Assembly: GCF_040712315.1 (NCBI RefSeq)
Contig: NC_134018.1
Location: forward strand, 45,323,335 to 45,387,334
Source of the DNA: Castanea sativa
Taxonomy: Eukaryota; Streptophyta; Magnoliopsida; Fagales; Fagaceae
DNA length: 64,000 nucleotides
Reading direction: 5' to 3'
Made by a program: the position numbers and the translations under genes. The notes beneath the pieces are model-generated. The model was not told the DNA's origin. It did not search any database and saw only the letters and a program-made list of their open reading frames with translations. Below are positions 34,705-46,375 of the stretch, piece after piece. Every line of letters starts with the position of its first letter. Position 1 is the first letter of the stretch.

Positions 34705-34920
34705 TCACAGGTTAGTAACAGAGATCCACTTGAGAATGGAGACGGAATCTGGGTCGTCAGGTTTGAAAGAGTTCTTGAAGGAGAGAATGCTAATTCCTTC
34801 TCTCTCTTGGGCCACCGGTGAAAGAAGAAGAGCTCTTGCTAGGTTTTCAGTTTGGGTGAGAAGAACGCTAGAAAGAAAAGACTGTTGTTTGTTTTTCGAT
34901 GTGTTTTTGCTTTTATACAT
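34705..34920 (-). pseudogene. Possible first exon or leader of the thioredoxin-like copy
   Basis: The minus frame starts MYKSKNTSKNKQQSFLSSVL and contains LARALLLSPVAQEREGISIL, Ser/Leu/Arg-rich like an organelle-targeting leader. It is less AT-rich than its surroundings. No splice junction to 34447 was proven. Confidence 0.35.
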
Positions 34921-35062
34921 TACCTGCTTATTCGGTAACTAGTTTTCATTAAAAATAAATAATTGGTCAGGATTAAGACATGTAAAACATATGGTCAAGA
35001 TTTAAAGGGGTATAGTACCCACTAAAAAAATAGTAGGTACTGTAGAATGACCCTCGTTTAAA

Positions 35063-35508
35063 AAGATATTACTAACTTAAGTATTGAAGTGTTTAATGAT
35101 ACCGCACAAAGTCACCTAAGCATTTCTTTTCCCTTTTTTTAGGTATTTAGAGTTCTAGACCATAAAGTTGTGAAAATAATCATGTGCTAGCAAAGTTGTT
35201 TGAGAATTTTTTTTTTCTTCTTCAAATTTTTGGTATTTCCTCTTCTCCTTTATGACGATTATTGACAAGAGTCTAGATTCGAATCCCTCTCATACTTATT
35301 GTTGTAACTATTAAATTATAAAAATAAAAATACAAATATTTCATTAGACTTTATATGGCCTCTTCCTTTTTGACAAAGATGCATGCATTCCTATAATTGT
35401 TGAAAGGATATGATTTGGGTCTAGTGCTTAAAGTGCATTATAGTTGATACAATGCAGTTACATATCCAACACTTACCTCATGTACACATCATATCAAGTT
35501 TAATATAT
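35063..35508. other. Intergenic DNA, nothing recognised
   Basis: AT-rich sequence between the candidate MULE border and the Gypsy element. Confidence 0.5.
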
Positions 35509-37110
35509 ACTAGTGTAAAGGCACATAAAAAATCTTGTCGACTAAGGCCCACTTAGAACAACAGCTGAATCAATTCATCTATGACTCAAAACAAAGAATT
35601 TATAGGGAGGGAACAATGCAACAAAGAAATGGATTGGTCTGAGGGTCAGACAAGAAAGAAAAAGGCAAGATCCATATATTAAATGAACCAATCTCCCTCT
35701 TACAAGACTTCTCGAGGAGATTGGAGTTTCAACAAAAAAGTATCGTTCATTACTCTATTCTCACTATGTTCTTCTTGTTTTCTCTACTCTTCTTTTTCTG
35801 ATCTTTTTCTCCACCCCTTTTACAATCTCTCTTTCTCATATATATACTCCTTCTCACTTCTCATCTTAATCATCCATTTCTCACCTAACTAGTCTCCTCC
35901 TTTGACACTTGTCTTTTCCTATAATTGAAGAAGGTGGTGGAAAGAACCTGCTTAACTGTGACTTGCACTGTTCAGGTCACTTCCTCATCAATGCAGTTGA
36001 TAAAGCTATTGCCCACCATTTAATGCAGCCAAGAAGCTGGATGCAGGGCATTCAATGCGGAGCCCACAGGCTACCCCAAACCAGAAGCCTCTCCCCATGT
36101 CATTTGGCTTCCACTTGGTAGGCTGTAGAATGCCCTTGGACTCAACCCTACATTTCCTCGAGCAACCTTCTTCCTCTGGCCCGTGGTCCGTGGCCATATC
36201 ACCCTAGACTGCAACCCTTAAGTTTCATCCTTGGTCCTCGGGCCCTCGCACACTTTACCTCTTGTTGAGGACTCTTTTTTCGCCCCATGTGGCATTACTT
36301 CTTGCAACTTATGCCACATCAACATATTATTTATTTTTTGGGTAAATCTATTTAAAGCCCAAAATAAGCTCATATTTCATTCAACTACATGGATTGGGCT
36401 CACATGGCCCGTAAGATCCTTACATCAAGAGGCGGATTCATGGTCCACATTTCCTTTTCATCAATTGAGATCATAACCCATGCTATCATCAACATCAATA
36501 TATGGATCAGGCTCACACAATGAATCAAAACTCACGGCCCATATTACTTCTCTCATATTCATGGAAAGCAGCTTCTTCAACAAAAGCCCATATTCACACA
36601 AAACGACAACAAAACTCAAGGTACGTCGTCTCATCTTTGGCTTATGATCCAAGCTCATGAGTCTCTTTTGGGAAACTTTGGGAGTCGTGGTTTGGAGGGC
36701 CAAGAGGTATGTTTAGTAAAACTCTAGCGGTTTAAAGTTGATAAAAGAAACATGTTGCTTGACGTGTCTTCTTCAACTCCCTAAACTCTGACGAGTCCGT
36801 GTGTAGCGGGTAACATATAGTAAGTATCTCTTATCACATAGGACTTAAAATGATAAAACTCCCCATTGCATTTTCCCTAAAACTTAATATTCATCATATG
36901 ATAAATACTTAATATCCCTAGCCATATAAATGCTGAGAAAATAACAATTCATTCAATCCCCAGCTGTTCATATACAAATTTAAAAACTTCATTATATTAT
37001 TCTACATAAATCTTATTACTACTTTCAGCTAAAATCCAACTCAAACACATGGCCTAATCTGATTGGCTATCTTTAATTTTCAATTATATGCAAAATATTT
37101 ATGATATCTC

Positions 37111-38533
37111 TGTTAGGATTAGTGCCCTTAAATCCTATTGTATGATGCTATATATGTTATTATTTATGACATTATGTATGACTTAATATTGTGTTTAATA
37201 AAGTTATTTTATTATAATCTAAAATAATGGTAACATGAATATTCGAACATTATCATATAGTCCATGAGATGCATAGTATGTGATTTAGCCACAGAAGATA
37301 TAAGTCACAAGTTCTTTGTAAACTCAGAATTTTAGTTCGTAGTCGGTGATGAAATTGGGCGTTTCATTTGCGAAGACTATAACATATCAACTAAGATGAT
37401 TTGTCTTCATCATGGAAGTGGAGACTTCTAGTTGATGTGTTGATATGTTTTAAGAGTTAAGACATATTGAACTGAACTGTTGTGAGATTTATTATTCTCC
37501 TAATGACTGTCAATTGAATAATAAATCTCACGACTTCTATTTGCATGAACTCTTAATCATGAGAGGATAATGGACCTGATCATGAAATGTAGGTTGCTTT
37601 GATATATCAGGAGTGAGATCTAAGGTAACGGTCAAAACCTCAGTATGTTGGGCAGCCACATTTAGTGTTGATGGAACATATATTCTCAAGATAGAATTCA
37701 TGATCTCTTAACGGAGATACAAAATATTCCCTTGAGATAAGTTTAATGGGATTGTTATTCAGAATGTTAGGCCTAACTACTTTGGTAAATAGTTACTAAA
37801 GTTTATATATTTATGGAATTGGATTTCATAAATATAAAATGAATAACATAAAGTTTTAAACCGGGTACTCAAGGATTAAGATGTAGTAATCTACAAAGTG
37901 GGAGTCTATATCTATGACTTTGTATTACTACGAATATTTTATGAAGGAGTTACATGTACAATAAAGTCTTGGGATATAATTTATAAATAAGACCTAGAGT
38001 GCAATTATATTTATATAGCGGTATCAAATATAATTAATGGTAACTTTGGATTTGTCAAGAGTTGACAGAAAAGCCCAAGGCCCATTGGAGCTAGTGTCTT
38101 ATTGGTCCATTTTGGTCCCACTCCAAGCCATACACTTAAGCCCAATTGGAAAGGCCCAAAAGGCCAGCCCAATTAGATAATCAGTTAGATACAAAGGGAG
38201 AAACATACATAATTTTCTAGAAAGAATTACTAGAACATCATTGTGAAGTGGTGTGTATATGAGAGAGAGACACTCTAACATTCTCCCTTTTGAAACTGAT
38301 TGAGAGATCACACATCTTGGGCGTTAGTGGAATTGAAGTGAAGATCAAAAGTATTTCCAAGTGCTTCCGATCTTTGTTTATGAAATTCAACACACCAAGG
38401 TACGCTTTCTTGTTCTTGCATTCTGAAACCTACATAGTGCATGTTATTGATTGTGAATGAAGTAAATCCATTAAATTTTCGTTGCGCATGTTTTATATGA
38501 GATATAAACCATGTTTAATCCTAAAATCCTTCA
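37111..38533. mobile_element. Solo LTR, 1.4 kb, nested at third level
   Basis: It starts TGTTAGGATTAGTGCCC and ends CCTAAAATCCTTCA, with the target ATCTC duplicated exactly (37106-37110, 38534-38538). TGTTAGGA ends suggest Copia. No internal region remains. It is younger than the insertion that contains it. Confidence 0.9.
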
Positions 38534-39858
38534 ATCTCTCATACCCAGTTGTTGTCTGTCACAATCAGACCATATATTTCTCTGCCAGCTACTAGAGCAA
38601 AACATTAAATACTCTTTTTGCTCATCAAGATTATGTCATAACACAATGAGACCTTGACTAAATCTCTAAAGCTTCATTAACTTTCAACCAATCCTTCTAT
38701 TACTTGCTAAAAATGTGTTGTAATAGAACCTTGAACCAAAAAACACAAACACCCAAAAAGGAAACATTTCCAACAGAACCCCAGCAGTGTATTCAGCACT
38801 TGACACTTGGCTGGAAGTGATATCATCAGCCATTTAATGCTGAAATCCCAAACAACCAACTGCTATACCCAAAATAGCAAGATACCCTTGAAAGAGATCT
38901 TATCATTTTTAGCCAAATCCATAAAATAAATGTTGAATGTCCTCTCCAGCAGTTTGAAATCACCTAGCTGACCTCAGCTGTTTCTGTCTAAAGCAACAGC
39001 TGTCGTATGACAGCTGTTAAGACAGCTTTTTTAGAACAGATGTAACAGTTGACCCAGCAGCCTTAGCATTACTGATTTTTCACATTTGGCTAAAACCAAA
39101 ACCAACTAAAGTAACTATCTTTTTCTTGCTAAAACACTTTCCTTTTTAGCTTCTCTTTCCCCAGCAGCTATTGCCCAAAACAACAAGAACACCTTAAAGC
39201 TAAACATACCATTTTTGGTAAAATCTTACGATGGATTTTCTGAAAATTTATTGCTAGTTGGGATAGATTTTGGTTGAGATTATTCGCTAAATACCCCCTT
39301 AAACTTAGCTCTAAAGGGAACCCTTCATCAACACCTTAAAGGAAGGACAACTAATGGAGAAGAACAACTCTTTCATGAACTTATCTATTCCCTCGCCCTC
39401 TAATGATCTTCCTAAGCTCTCAATGAAATTCTGAGCTTCTGAATTTTTAGTTTCTAAATGAGGAACTAAACTCTTCAGCCCTTAGCTCATAAATGACTTC
39501 GTAAGCCCTCATCCATCCCCAGCAGTAAATCCGAGCAACATTACTAAACACACTACAATATTATTACCCCTCTTATACTCATTCTCTCACTCTCCACATT
39601 CAGAAAATACATCTATCTTATTGCTCCTATCTCCAAATATCTAAACACATCTCCATACTCTTCTCTTATAAAATCTTTCCTCTTGGAAAGCCATCTCTAC
39701 AACTTCTCCAGTTGTTATAATCTCACATTTTTACTATCTTTAACCTCCATATTTGTCATACTTCCATATATAATATATATTACAAATACTGCATTCCACA
39801 AAACGTCTATATCTTTTACCATCTCCACACTTCTCAAGAGATATCAAACACTCGTACT

Positions 39859-40050
39859 AAAAGCTCTTCTCATGGAAGGCATAAACTTCTAACGCTAAAG
39901 CCCTTCTCCTAAAAGGTACCAAGATTTCATATCAAAGCCCTTCTCATGGAAGACACAAATCCATCTTACATAAACCCTTCTCTTAGAAGGCACAAATACT
40001 CTTAGAAGGCATAAATACTCTATACAAAAGCCTTTCTCATGGAAGACAAC
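39859..40050. repeat. Short tandem repeats, ~38-base unit
   Basis: Five imperfect units lead with AAAGCCCTTCTCATGGAAG-like sequence at about 39859, 39897, 39934, 39972 and 40026. Confidence 0.8.
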
Positions 40051-40893
40051 ACTATTCATAACTTCATAACAACTAAAAGAGTATTGTCAAGGGGAAAAAT
40101 CATTTAAGTGCATGATAAGAGGGGCAAGCTTAACCAGCCCCTACACACAGCTGGACATACTTTCTCTCCCTCTAGTTGTACCAATTTTTCACCCTCAATC
40201 TTGAAGTTATCATGGCAAACTGCCCCTTTATCGCTGGGATATTATCAACTCACAGAAGCTGTACAGCTAGAGCTACAAACCATACAAAAATAAGTGATTT
40301 TGCTTCCATATCTTTAAATATACATCATTGAGTACATGATTACTTCACATTTAAATACATATTACTTTATTCCAACTACTATTACAACTATTAATCAAAG
40401 CTATTATATCAAACACATATTACATATTTATTCAATCATTATCGTGATTCTTAGACTTTGGCTTTAATAGTTTTGTAGGCTTAAAAGTACGCTAGTAGCC
40501 GTTGAATCATGTGGCCTAATGTTGAGTTTCAGATGCAACTCCCCAAATGAACCCAGGTCTAGTAAGGTTACCCCTCCAACAAACCACACGTGGCCGAGCA
40601 ACCGAAAAAGGCCCTCGAACACCTCTTAAACCCATCCTTGGTCCTCGAGCCCCCACAACAGCCCCCTAAAACTTGTGCTATTAACCCTGAGGTAAAAGCA
40701 AAGTTTTAGTTTACATGAGACAAATGCACACGTGCCATGTGCATTCCCACGTGGTAACATCCTTTCACCTACTTACGGCACGCTCCTGATGCTTCGGAAT
40801 CCACGATCTCTTATTTATGATGTCAGGCGGCTGCTTGTCTCCCCATGTTCTACGGCTTGATCAGGATCGTACAGTCCTTATTTTCCCTCATTT

Positions 40894-43419
40894 ATGAGCG
40901 GGAAAATTACTGCGCTCTTTTTACCCCTATATAAACAGGGCTTGGAGCTGGTTAGAGTTCATTTTACATATTCTGGCGATTTTGAGTTAGAGCGAGCTCC
41001 CGAGGAGAACCTTTTTTCGTTTGCTCATAGATGTGTTCATTCCCTAACTTCTACTTCTATACTTGTCACTTTTTTCATGTCACAAAACTCCATGGGTAGA
41101 TATGCTAAGTTAGTGGACACCCCTGAGGCTATGGCCATCTTTAGGGCATAGTATAAAATCTCTGATGGTGTTAACCTCCGACATTGTGAATACGATGAAT
41201 GGTTGGTCTTAAACAGACCTCCTGAATCCGTAATTATTCCTATGATCGCCTTCATTGAAGGCGAGATGGAGCTTCCCATGGGAAGGGTCACTGGAGGTTT
41301 TTTAATAAACTATAGGCTCACTCCCACCCAATGCTTCCTAAACGTATTTATGGTCCTCGGGTGTGTAGACATGTTGAATAGGAAAATGGGAACCAACCTG
41401 ACTTGGCATGACGTCAACTAGGTTTACAATTGCAAAAAAGGGGAGAAAACGAAATACTATATCAAATGTAGAATTCCCTCAGTTAGGTTGATCTCCTGCC
41501 TACCTGATTCTAGCAAGGGTATGGACAAGGACTTTTAATCGTTTCGGGAGATTGGCACGATGGACTGCATTGTCCCACCCAAGAAGGGGAGCCAAGTAGA
41601 CTTCTCGAGGAGCCTAGGCATATATAGAATGTTAACTTATCTTGTAAAAATGAAAAGTCAAACTTTTACTTTTATTTGTTTATGTACCATACTTCATTAC
41701 TTATGATCCCTTACTGTTTTGCATGGCAGACGAATACCACACTGCTCCATCCAAGCACTCTATAAACTTCAAAGACTTGAACCCGCTTCTCAAGTTAGAG
41801 ATCTTCATACACAAGGACGGTCAAATCCGAGCCACCCACCACATTCTTGGGTACAAGCCCTCCATAAAACGCTTCCAGAGCCCGAAGAACTTCATCAAGG
41901 CCAAGGACACCTGATTGGCTTTGATTGACGTAGCAGTCCTAGTGTTTCTGCTATTCAAACCCTTTCCGGAAGGAACTTAAGATGCCCAGCTCCCCACTCC
42001 TTTAGCGGCCAGGCTCCTCTATTCACATGAACCCCCATCCCTTTGGATGACGAATCCAAGGAGCCAACGCCCAAACCCACCCTCTGGGAAGTCACAGATA
42101 GGGACTTTGAGGTCTTCTTTCAATCAAAAAGCCTCGAAGTAGCTCCATGTACCTTGCGCCAACAATTACCCACCGCTTAAGTAAGCACTAACCAAGAGGT
42201 AACAGACGTCCCAGAAAGCATGGGGTTTGAAGAAAGAGAGCCCAACCTTATGGCCTTACTCAATGCCCACGCTGGGGGCTATAGTCCAGCGGTGGCGGTG
42301 GTGCCGCGACCACCCATTCCAACTACCACCCATACTTCGTCTGCTAAAGCTGCAGACAAGAAAAGAAAGAGAGCCCAAGAAGGCAAGGGCACAGAGGGTG
42401 CAGAAGAAGGGGAGGTTACAGAATCCTCCCATTAACCCCCTCCAAAGAAGCCCGAACCGGGAGGGGGTAGCCAAAGAGGCTTTCTTCCTCAGGGTCTACT
42501 AAAGATCTTGGGGGAGACCAGCCAAAAAAGCCTTCTATTTGGAGGCCAGTTTTTACCCTATGCTCTGGCAGCCTAGTACTTGACGATGCCCACCTAAGGG
42601 ATCTCTAAAAAGGAAGCTCAAATCTAGTGGCCGAGTGTCTGGAGAAGGCTCTGTGCCTGCCAAAAGACATGGAGGAACTGAGATCATTTAGGAAGCACGA
42701 AGTCTTCCTTTCCTTGAAATAATATTTAGCCAAGGTATGCCCCTACTCTCTTTAGCTATTACATAAAAATATATAGAATTCCTTACTGATCCTTATTATT
42801 TCTCTTGTAGTCTGTCCAAGCCGCTTTCATGGCCGAGGAATGGGTGGACCACTCTTTGGACTTGGCAAGAAAAGCTGAAAATAAATTAGCTACGGTGGAG
42901 AAGGCCCACGCGAAAGCTGACAAGAAGTTCAAAGAGACTTTTGCCCATCTGACCGAAGTGGAGAAGGCTCACAAGAATGCCGAGTCTGCCCTCCAGAGCT
43001 ACGAGAAACAGGCATCTGATGCCTTGGAGGCTCAGAAAAGAGTTGAAAATAAAATGGCCCTCACTGTGGTGGAACTGAAGTAGGTGAAAAAGTAGCTGGA
43101 GGCCAAGGAGGCGGAGATGTCCCAAGTTGAGCAGGCAGTCTATGACTCGCGCATGACGAAGGCGTTTGAAAGCCTCACAGCCCAGCTAAGGGATGTCGCT
43201 CGGGCCTTCTGCATGGAAGTATGGAGCCAGGCCTTTAATGTTGCTGGGGTTAGTGAAGACTTTGAGCTTAGGGCTCCTGGCAGGATTTACTACCTCCCAG
43301 CCCTACGTCTAGCTCTCTCTCTTCCTCAGCCTCCAACGGATTCTAATGTCACTCCCCTTTCCTCTTCAGACCAACTTGCATCCACTCCCTTTGTTTCCCC
43401 TTCCAAGGGCAAAGAATAA
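40894..43419 (+). pseudogene. Antisense ORF of the Gypsy element, transposase_28-like and coiled coil
   Basis: It lies on the strand opposite gag-pol, between pol and the 3' LTR. The 5' part (40894-41520) reads like the putative gypsy-type transposon family (PPESVIIPMIAFIEGEMELP, ...LNYRLTPTQ-like, DMLNRKMGTNL). The middle has ADEYHTAPSKHSINF and LEIFIHKDGQIRATHHILGY (41723-41890). The 3' part (42829-43080) is a heptad-rich Ala/Lys/Glu coiled coil (AEEWVDHSLDLARKAENKLA), then ARAFCMEVWSQAFNVAGV to 43419. Canonical intron borders occur inside: acceptor TTTTGCATGGCAG before 41730, and GTATGC (42735) to CTCTTGTAG (42811). In-frame stops (41149, 41419, 43081) mark decay. The role of such antisense ORFs is unknown. 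Confidence 0.75.
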
Positions 43420-43939
43420 GAGCAACCTCCCCCAGATAATGTGGTGGAGGTAGACGCACAAGAGGTAATAGAGGTGACTTGGCAGAAAAAGAGAGAGACA
43501 GACACAGAACAGGAGAAGAAGGGGGGGGGGGGGAAGGGAAAAGATATCTCTGCCTAACTCCACACCAGCTTGAGGAAAGAAAGGCCATTTTTTGTGATGA
43601 ACTCCAAGTGCATCAAATGACCTTCATATTGTACCTAATTTTAGTTAATTTAATGAAATAGACTTTGAATTTATTTACCTCTTCTTTCATTATTGTTTTG
43701 TTGCTTGTTTTTTTTATTTTTAAAATACTTATCATGCTGTTTACCCGCAATAGCTCACAACTCATTTGTGGGACATCCACAGCCCCCCCCCCCCCTTACT
43801 TAACCAAGAAGGAATTACTTCCCAATTAATAGATCAACTTATGAAACTTAAGAAAGACTTCCAATACTCATTAGAAGTTAACACTAAAAATATAAAGTAA
43901 AGTTAAACAACTTAACACTTTGAACATTCCTCACACAAT

Positions 43940-44270
43940 TAACTTACCCTAGGCTTGTGCCCCGAGGAGTCAAACAAAGCCTAAATTTTGACACCAAGAA
44001 TATTTCTTGCAATGTTAATTTACCCTAAGCTTGTGGCCCGAGGAGCCGAACAAGACATAAGTTCTGTTTAACACTTAGAATTTTTTTGCCATAATGTTAA
44101 TTTGCCCTAGGCTTGTGGCCCGAGGAGCCGAACAAGATATAGGTTCTGTTTAACACTTAGAATTTTTGGTCACAATGTTAATTTACCCTAGGCTTGTGGC
44201 CCAAGGAGCCAAACAAGACATAGGTTTTGATTAACACTTAGAATTTTTGCCACAATGTTAATTTCTTCAA
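43940..44270. repeat. Tandem repeat, ~80-base unit, four copies, inside the Gypsy element
   Basis: Units begin with ACCCTAGGCTTGTGGCCCGA at about 43945, 44022, 44104 and 44185, each followed by GGAGCCGAACAAGACATA and AACACTTAGAATTTTT. Tandem arrays between pol and LTR are common in Tat/Ogre elements. Confidence 0.92.
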
Positions 44271-44310
44271 TACATACATGAACTAAAGGAAACATAATGT
44301 AATCAAAATG

Positions 44311-45345
44311 TGTTAGGACATTATGTGGTTCACTTGTTAAGAACATATGTCATTCTGTTATGTAATTGTCTAATCCTTTGACAAAATGCACTCTACTTGT
44401 AATTGGGTAGATCTAGGATGTTTTTGATACTTCAAGAAACATGGTTTCAAGATCAAGTGTTAAAGCCATGCAAGACTGTTCAAGAAACAAGCTGAGAAAT
44501 GCTCTTCATTAAAAAGCTCGACAACTGGCTCGACAGCTATATCTATCGAGCTTTAAGAAGCTGTTCTAGCCCCGTGGCTCGACAGCTGCTTGACAACACC
44601 TTGACACCTCTAGCTGTCGAGATTTAAGAAAAACAGTTTTTCAGTATTGTTTTGATTCTAATCCGTGGACATGTCTTTGGGCCTTCTTTTCTCATAACCC
44701 TAGACATATAAAAAAATTATTTTAAGAGCCGTCAAAGTAAGCACAAGTTGCACAAGCATTGAGCAAAATCTGTTCAAGCAATTTGTGACCGGAGACAAAG
44801 TTTGCCCTAGTTCATCTCTTTGTGAAGAAGCTGCTGTGTCTTTGCACCATAGGGTTTTTGTAACCAAGCATCTTCTCGTTCTTCATTGTGAGGATGAACT
44901 GAAAAACTTTGCAGCCAACATCTTTCTCAAGTTGGTGATCAAAGTCGCGTACTGGGATCCGCGCAATTGGTTAGTCACTACTAGGAGCCGTGCATTGAAA
45001 AGGAGAGATTGTCACTACAGAATAAGTCCAATTGGGTATTGGGGTAAGGGTTCAACTGTAGGTTGGTATAAGGAACTGAGATTCCTTTACTTGTAACCGC
45101 TTGTTATGATAATAGTGGATTCTCGGGAGTGGTGACCTTAAAATCACCCGGTGGGGTTTTTGCCTTGGAGGTTTTCCCCATTCGTAAACAAATCACCGTG
45201 CCAATTTATTTTTCTGCTGTACTTTAGTTTATAGGTGATTTGTTTGTGCTACCACGCGTTTGCATGTTAATTTGATTAATTAATAAACTTGGCTAATTAA
45301 TCAACTTAATCCATCATAAGGGTTCAATACATTTTTGGCCTATCA
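44311..45345. mobile_element. Solo LTR, copy 1 of a TGTTAGGACA family
   Basis: It begins TGTTAGGACATTATGTGG and ends TTTTTGGCCTATCA. The target AAATG is duplicated (44306-44310, 45346-45350). Closely similar to 51185-52221. It contains CTCGACAGCT and AGCTGTCGAG motifs. The ORF at 44785-45096 lies in the LTR and is not a gene. Confidence 0.93.
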
Positions 45346-45399
45346 AAATGTATGTGGCAAAAAGAAGTTATATTATTAATAATAATAATAATACCGTAG

Positions 45400-46330
45400 A
45401 TTGTTTACATTTCATGGACGAGGAATTACATTTTCATTCAAATTTTCTAGATAATAAGCCCCAATTCCAGTGATAGAAGTGACCCTATACAGTCTTCCCA
45501 ATTAGTACCCAGTTTTCCCTAGGCTGGGTTCTTTGCTGATCCCACCACTTTTCTTAATACCAGATCTCTCGGGGCCAATGGCCTGAACTTCACTCCCCTA
45601 TTGTATCTTTGCTTAAGTTTTTGTTGGTAACGAGCTATTTTCACTATTGTGACTTATCTTCTCTCCTCGGCCATATCCAAGCTATCGAGGAGCGTATGGT
45701 TATTTTCTTCAACACTAAACTAAACAGATTTCAAGGTCGGGAATCCTGACCCAAGAGGGATCACAGCTTCCACTGTCATTGAAAAAGGAGTCTCCCTTGT
45801 TGATCTACGGCCGGTGGTGTGATAGGTCCATAACACATGATGTAGCTCGTCCACCCATTTTCTTTTAGCGTTATCCAACCATTTCTTCAACCCAGCCACA
45901 ATAACTTTGTTGGTAGCCTCGGCCTGTCCATTTCCTTAGGGATAAGCAGGTGTGGAGTACCCATTCCTAATCCCCAGATCCCCACAGTATCTTTCGAAGG
46001 CTTTGCTGTCAAATAAAAGGCCATTATATGAAATCAGTGTATGTGGAACTCCAAACCTGGTAACAATATTTTTCCAGACGAACCTCTTAGCATCTACATC
46101 TCTAATGTTTGCAAGTGGCTCTGCTTCCATCCATTTGGTAAAGTAGTCTGTGCCGACGAGGAGCTATCTTCAGTTACCTATAGCTCGAGGAAAAGGTCCT
46201 ACGATATCCAGACCCCACCGGGCAAACGGCCAGGGGCTGGATAATGGGTTTAGGACTCCCCCTGGTTGATGGATATTCGGTGCATATCTCTGAAATTGGT
46301 TGCATCTTTTCGCATAGTCCTGGGAGGTTT
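45400..46330 (-). pseudogene. int: Integrase of the Gypsy element, inactive
   Basis: Minus-strand coding reads CQRYAPNIHQPGG-like, PWPFARWGLDIVGPF, DYFTKWMEAEPLANI, FVWKNIVTRFGVPHTLIS, YCGDLGIRNGYSTPAYP, GNGQAEATNKVIVAGLKKWL and LHHVLWTYHTT, the rve core of Tat integrases, then a C-terminal region to ~45400. The first catalytic Asp (GLDIVG) and the Glu (GQAEATN) are present. The second Asp is replaced by Tyr (LISYNG for LISDNG, near 46027). In-frame stops occur (after AIGN, after TPAYP). It would have inserted cDNA into host DNA in the nucleus. Confidence 0.88.
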
Positions 46331-46375
46331 TCTGCATGCTTGGCCACCAATACCCTTGAGTAAGGGCCCTGTGAG

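Larger units (their letters stand above)
24169..35053. mobile_element. Candidate large MULE enclosing arrays, a Helitron and a gene fragment
   Basis: The left end GGGTAATTCTACGGTACC and the reverse complement of the right end GGGTCATTCTACAGTACC match at 16 of 18 bases. The flanking 9-mers TTGTTTAAA (24160-24168) and TCGTTTAAA (35054-35062) match at 8 of 9. A GGG start and a 9-base duplication fit a Mutator-like element with short TIRs. Inside lie three minisatellite arrays, a 4.5-kb Helitron and a truncated thioredoxin-like gene copy; no transposase is seen. Caution: the right border region 35007-35053 is itself a small inverted repeat, also with TTTAAA on both sides, so two independent small elements could mimic one large one. 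Confidence 0.45.
36262..40621. mobile_element. Nested LTR-like insertion within the 3' LTR
   Basis: It starts TGTTGAGGACTC and ends GGCCCTCGAACA (TG...CA), with the target CCTCT duplicated (36257-36261, 40622-40626). The intact right LTR of the Gypsy element lacks it at the matching site. No coding domains and no internal LTR pair were found. After removal of the solo LTR at 37111-38533 it is ~2.9 kb, so it is best read as a solo LTR of a long-LTR family. It carries a cluster of ACAGCTGT-type palindromes (38960-39065) and ~38-base repeats (39859-40050). Confidence 0.75.
35514..40657 (-). repeat. 3' LTR of the Gypsy element (left), split by nested insertion
   Basis: LTR parts are 35514-36261 and 40622-40657 (about 780 bases, counting the duplicated CCTCT once). 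They match 50762-51184 plus 52222-52584. It ends GAGCCCCCACA at 40657. The adjoining minus-strand purine-rich tract TTTTAGGGGGCTGT (40658-40671) is the likely polypurine tract. Confidence 0.88.

Noticed and set aside
35909..36703. ORFs on both strands near the left Gypsy LTR
   Set aside because: They lie in LTR and nested LTR-like sequence and match no protein family.
42220..42502. Three overlapping ORFs with Pro/Lys-rich translations
   Set aside because: At most one frame belongs to the decayed antisense ORF of the Gypsy element. The others are shadows.
44785..45096. 103-codon plus-strand ORF
   Set aside because: It lies entirely within a solo LTR, and the sister LTR at 51185-52221 does not keep the frame.
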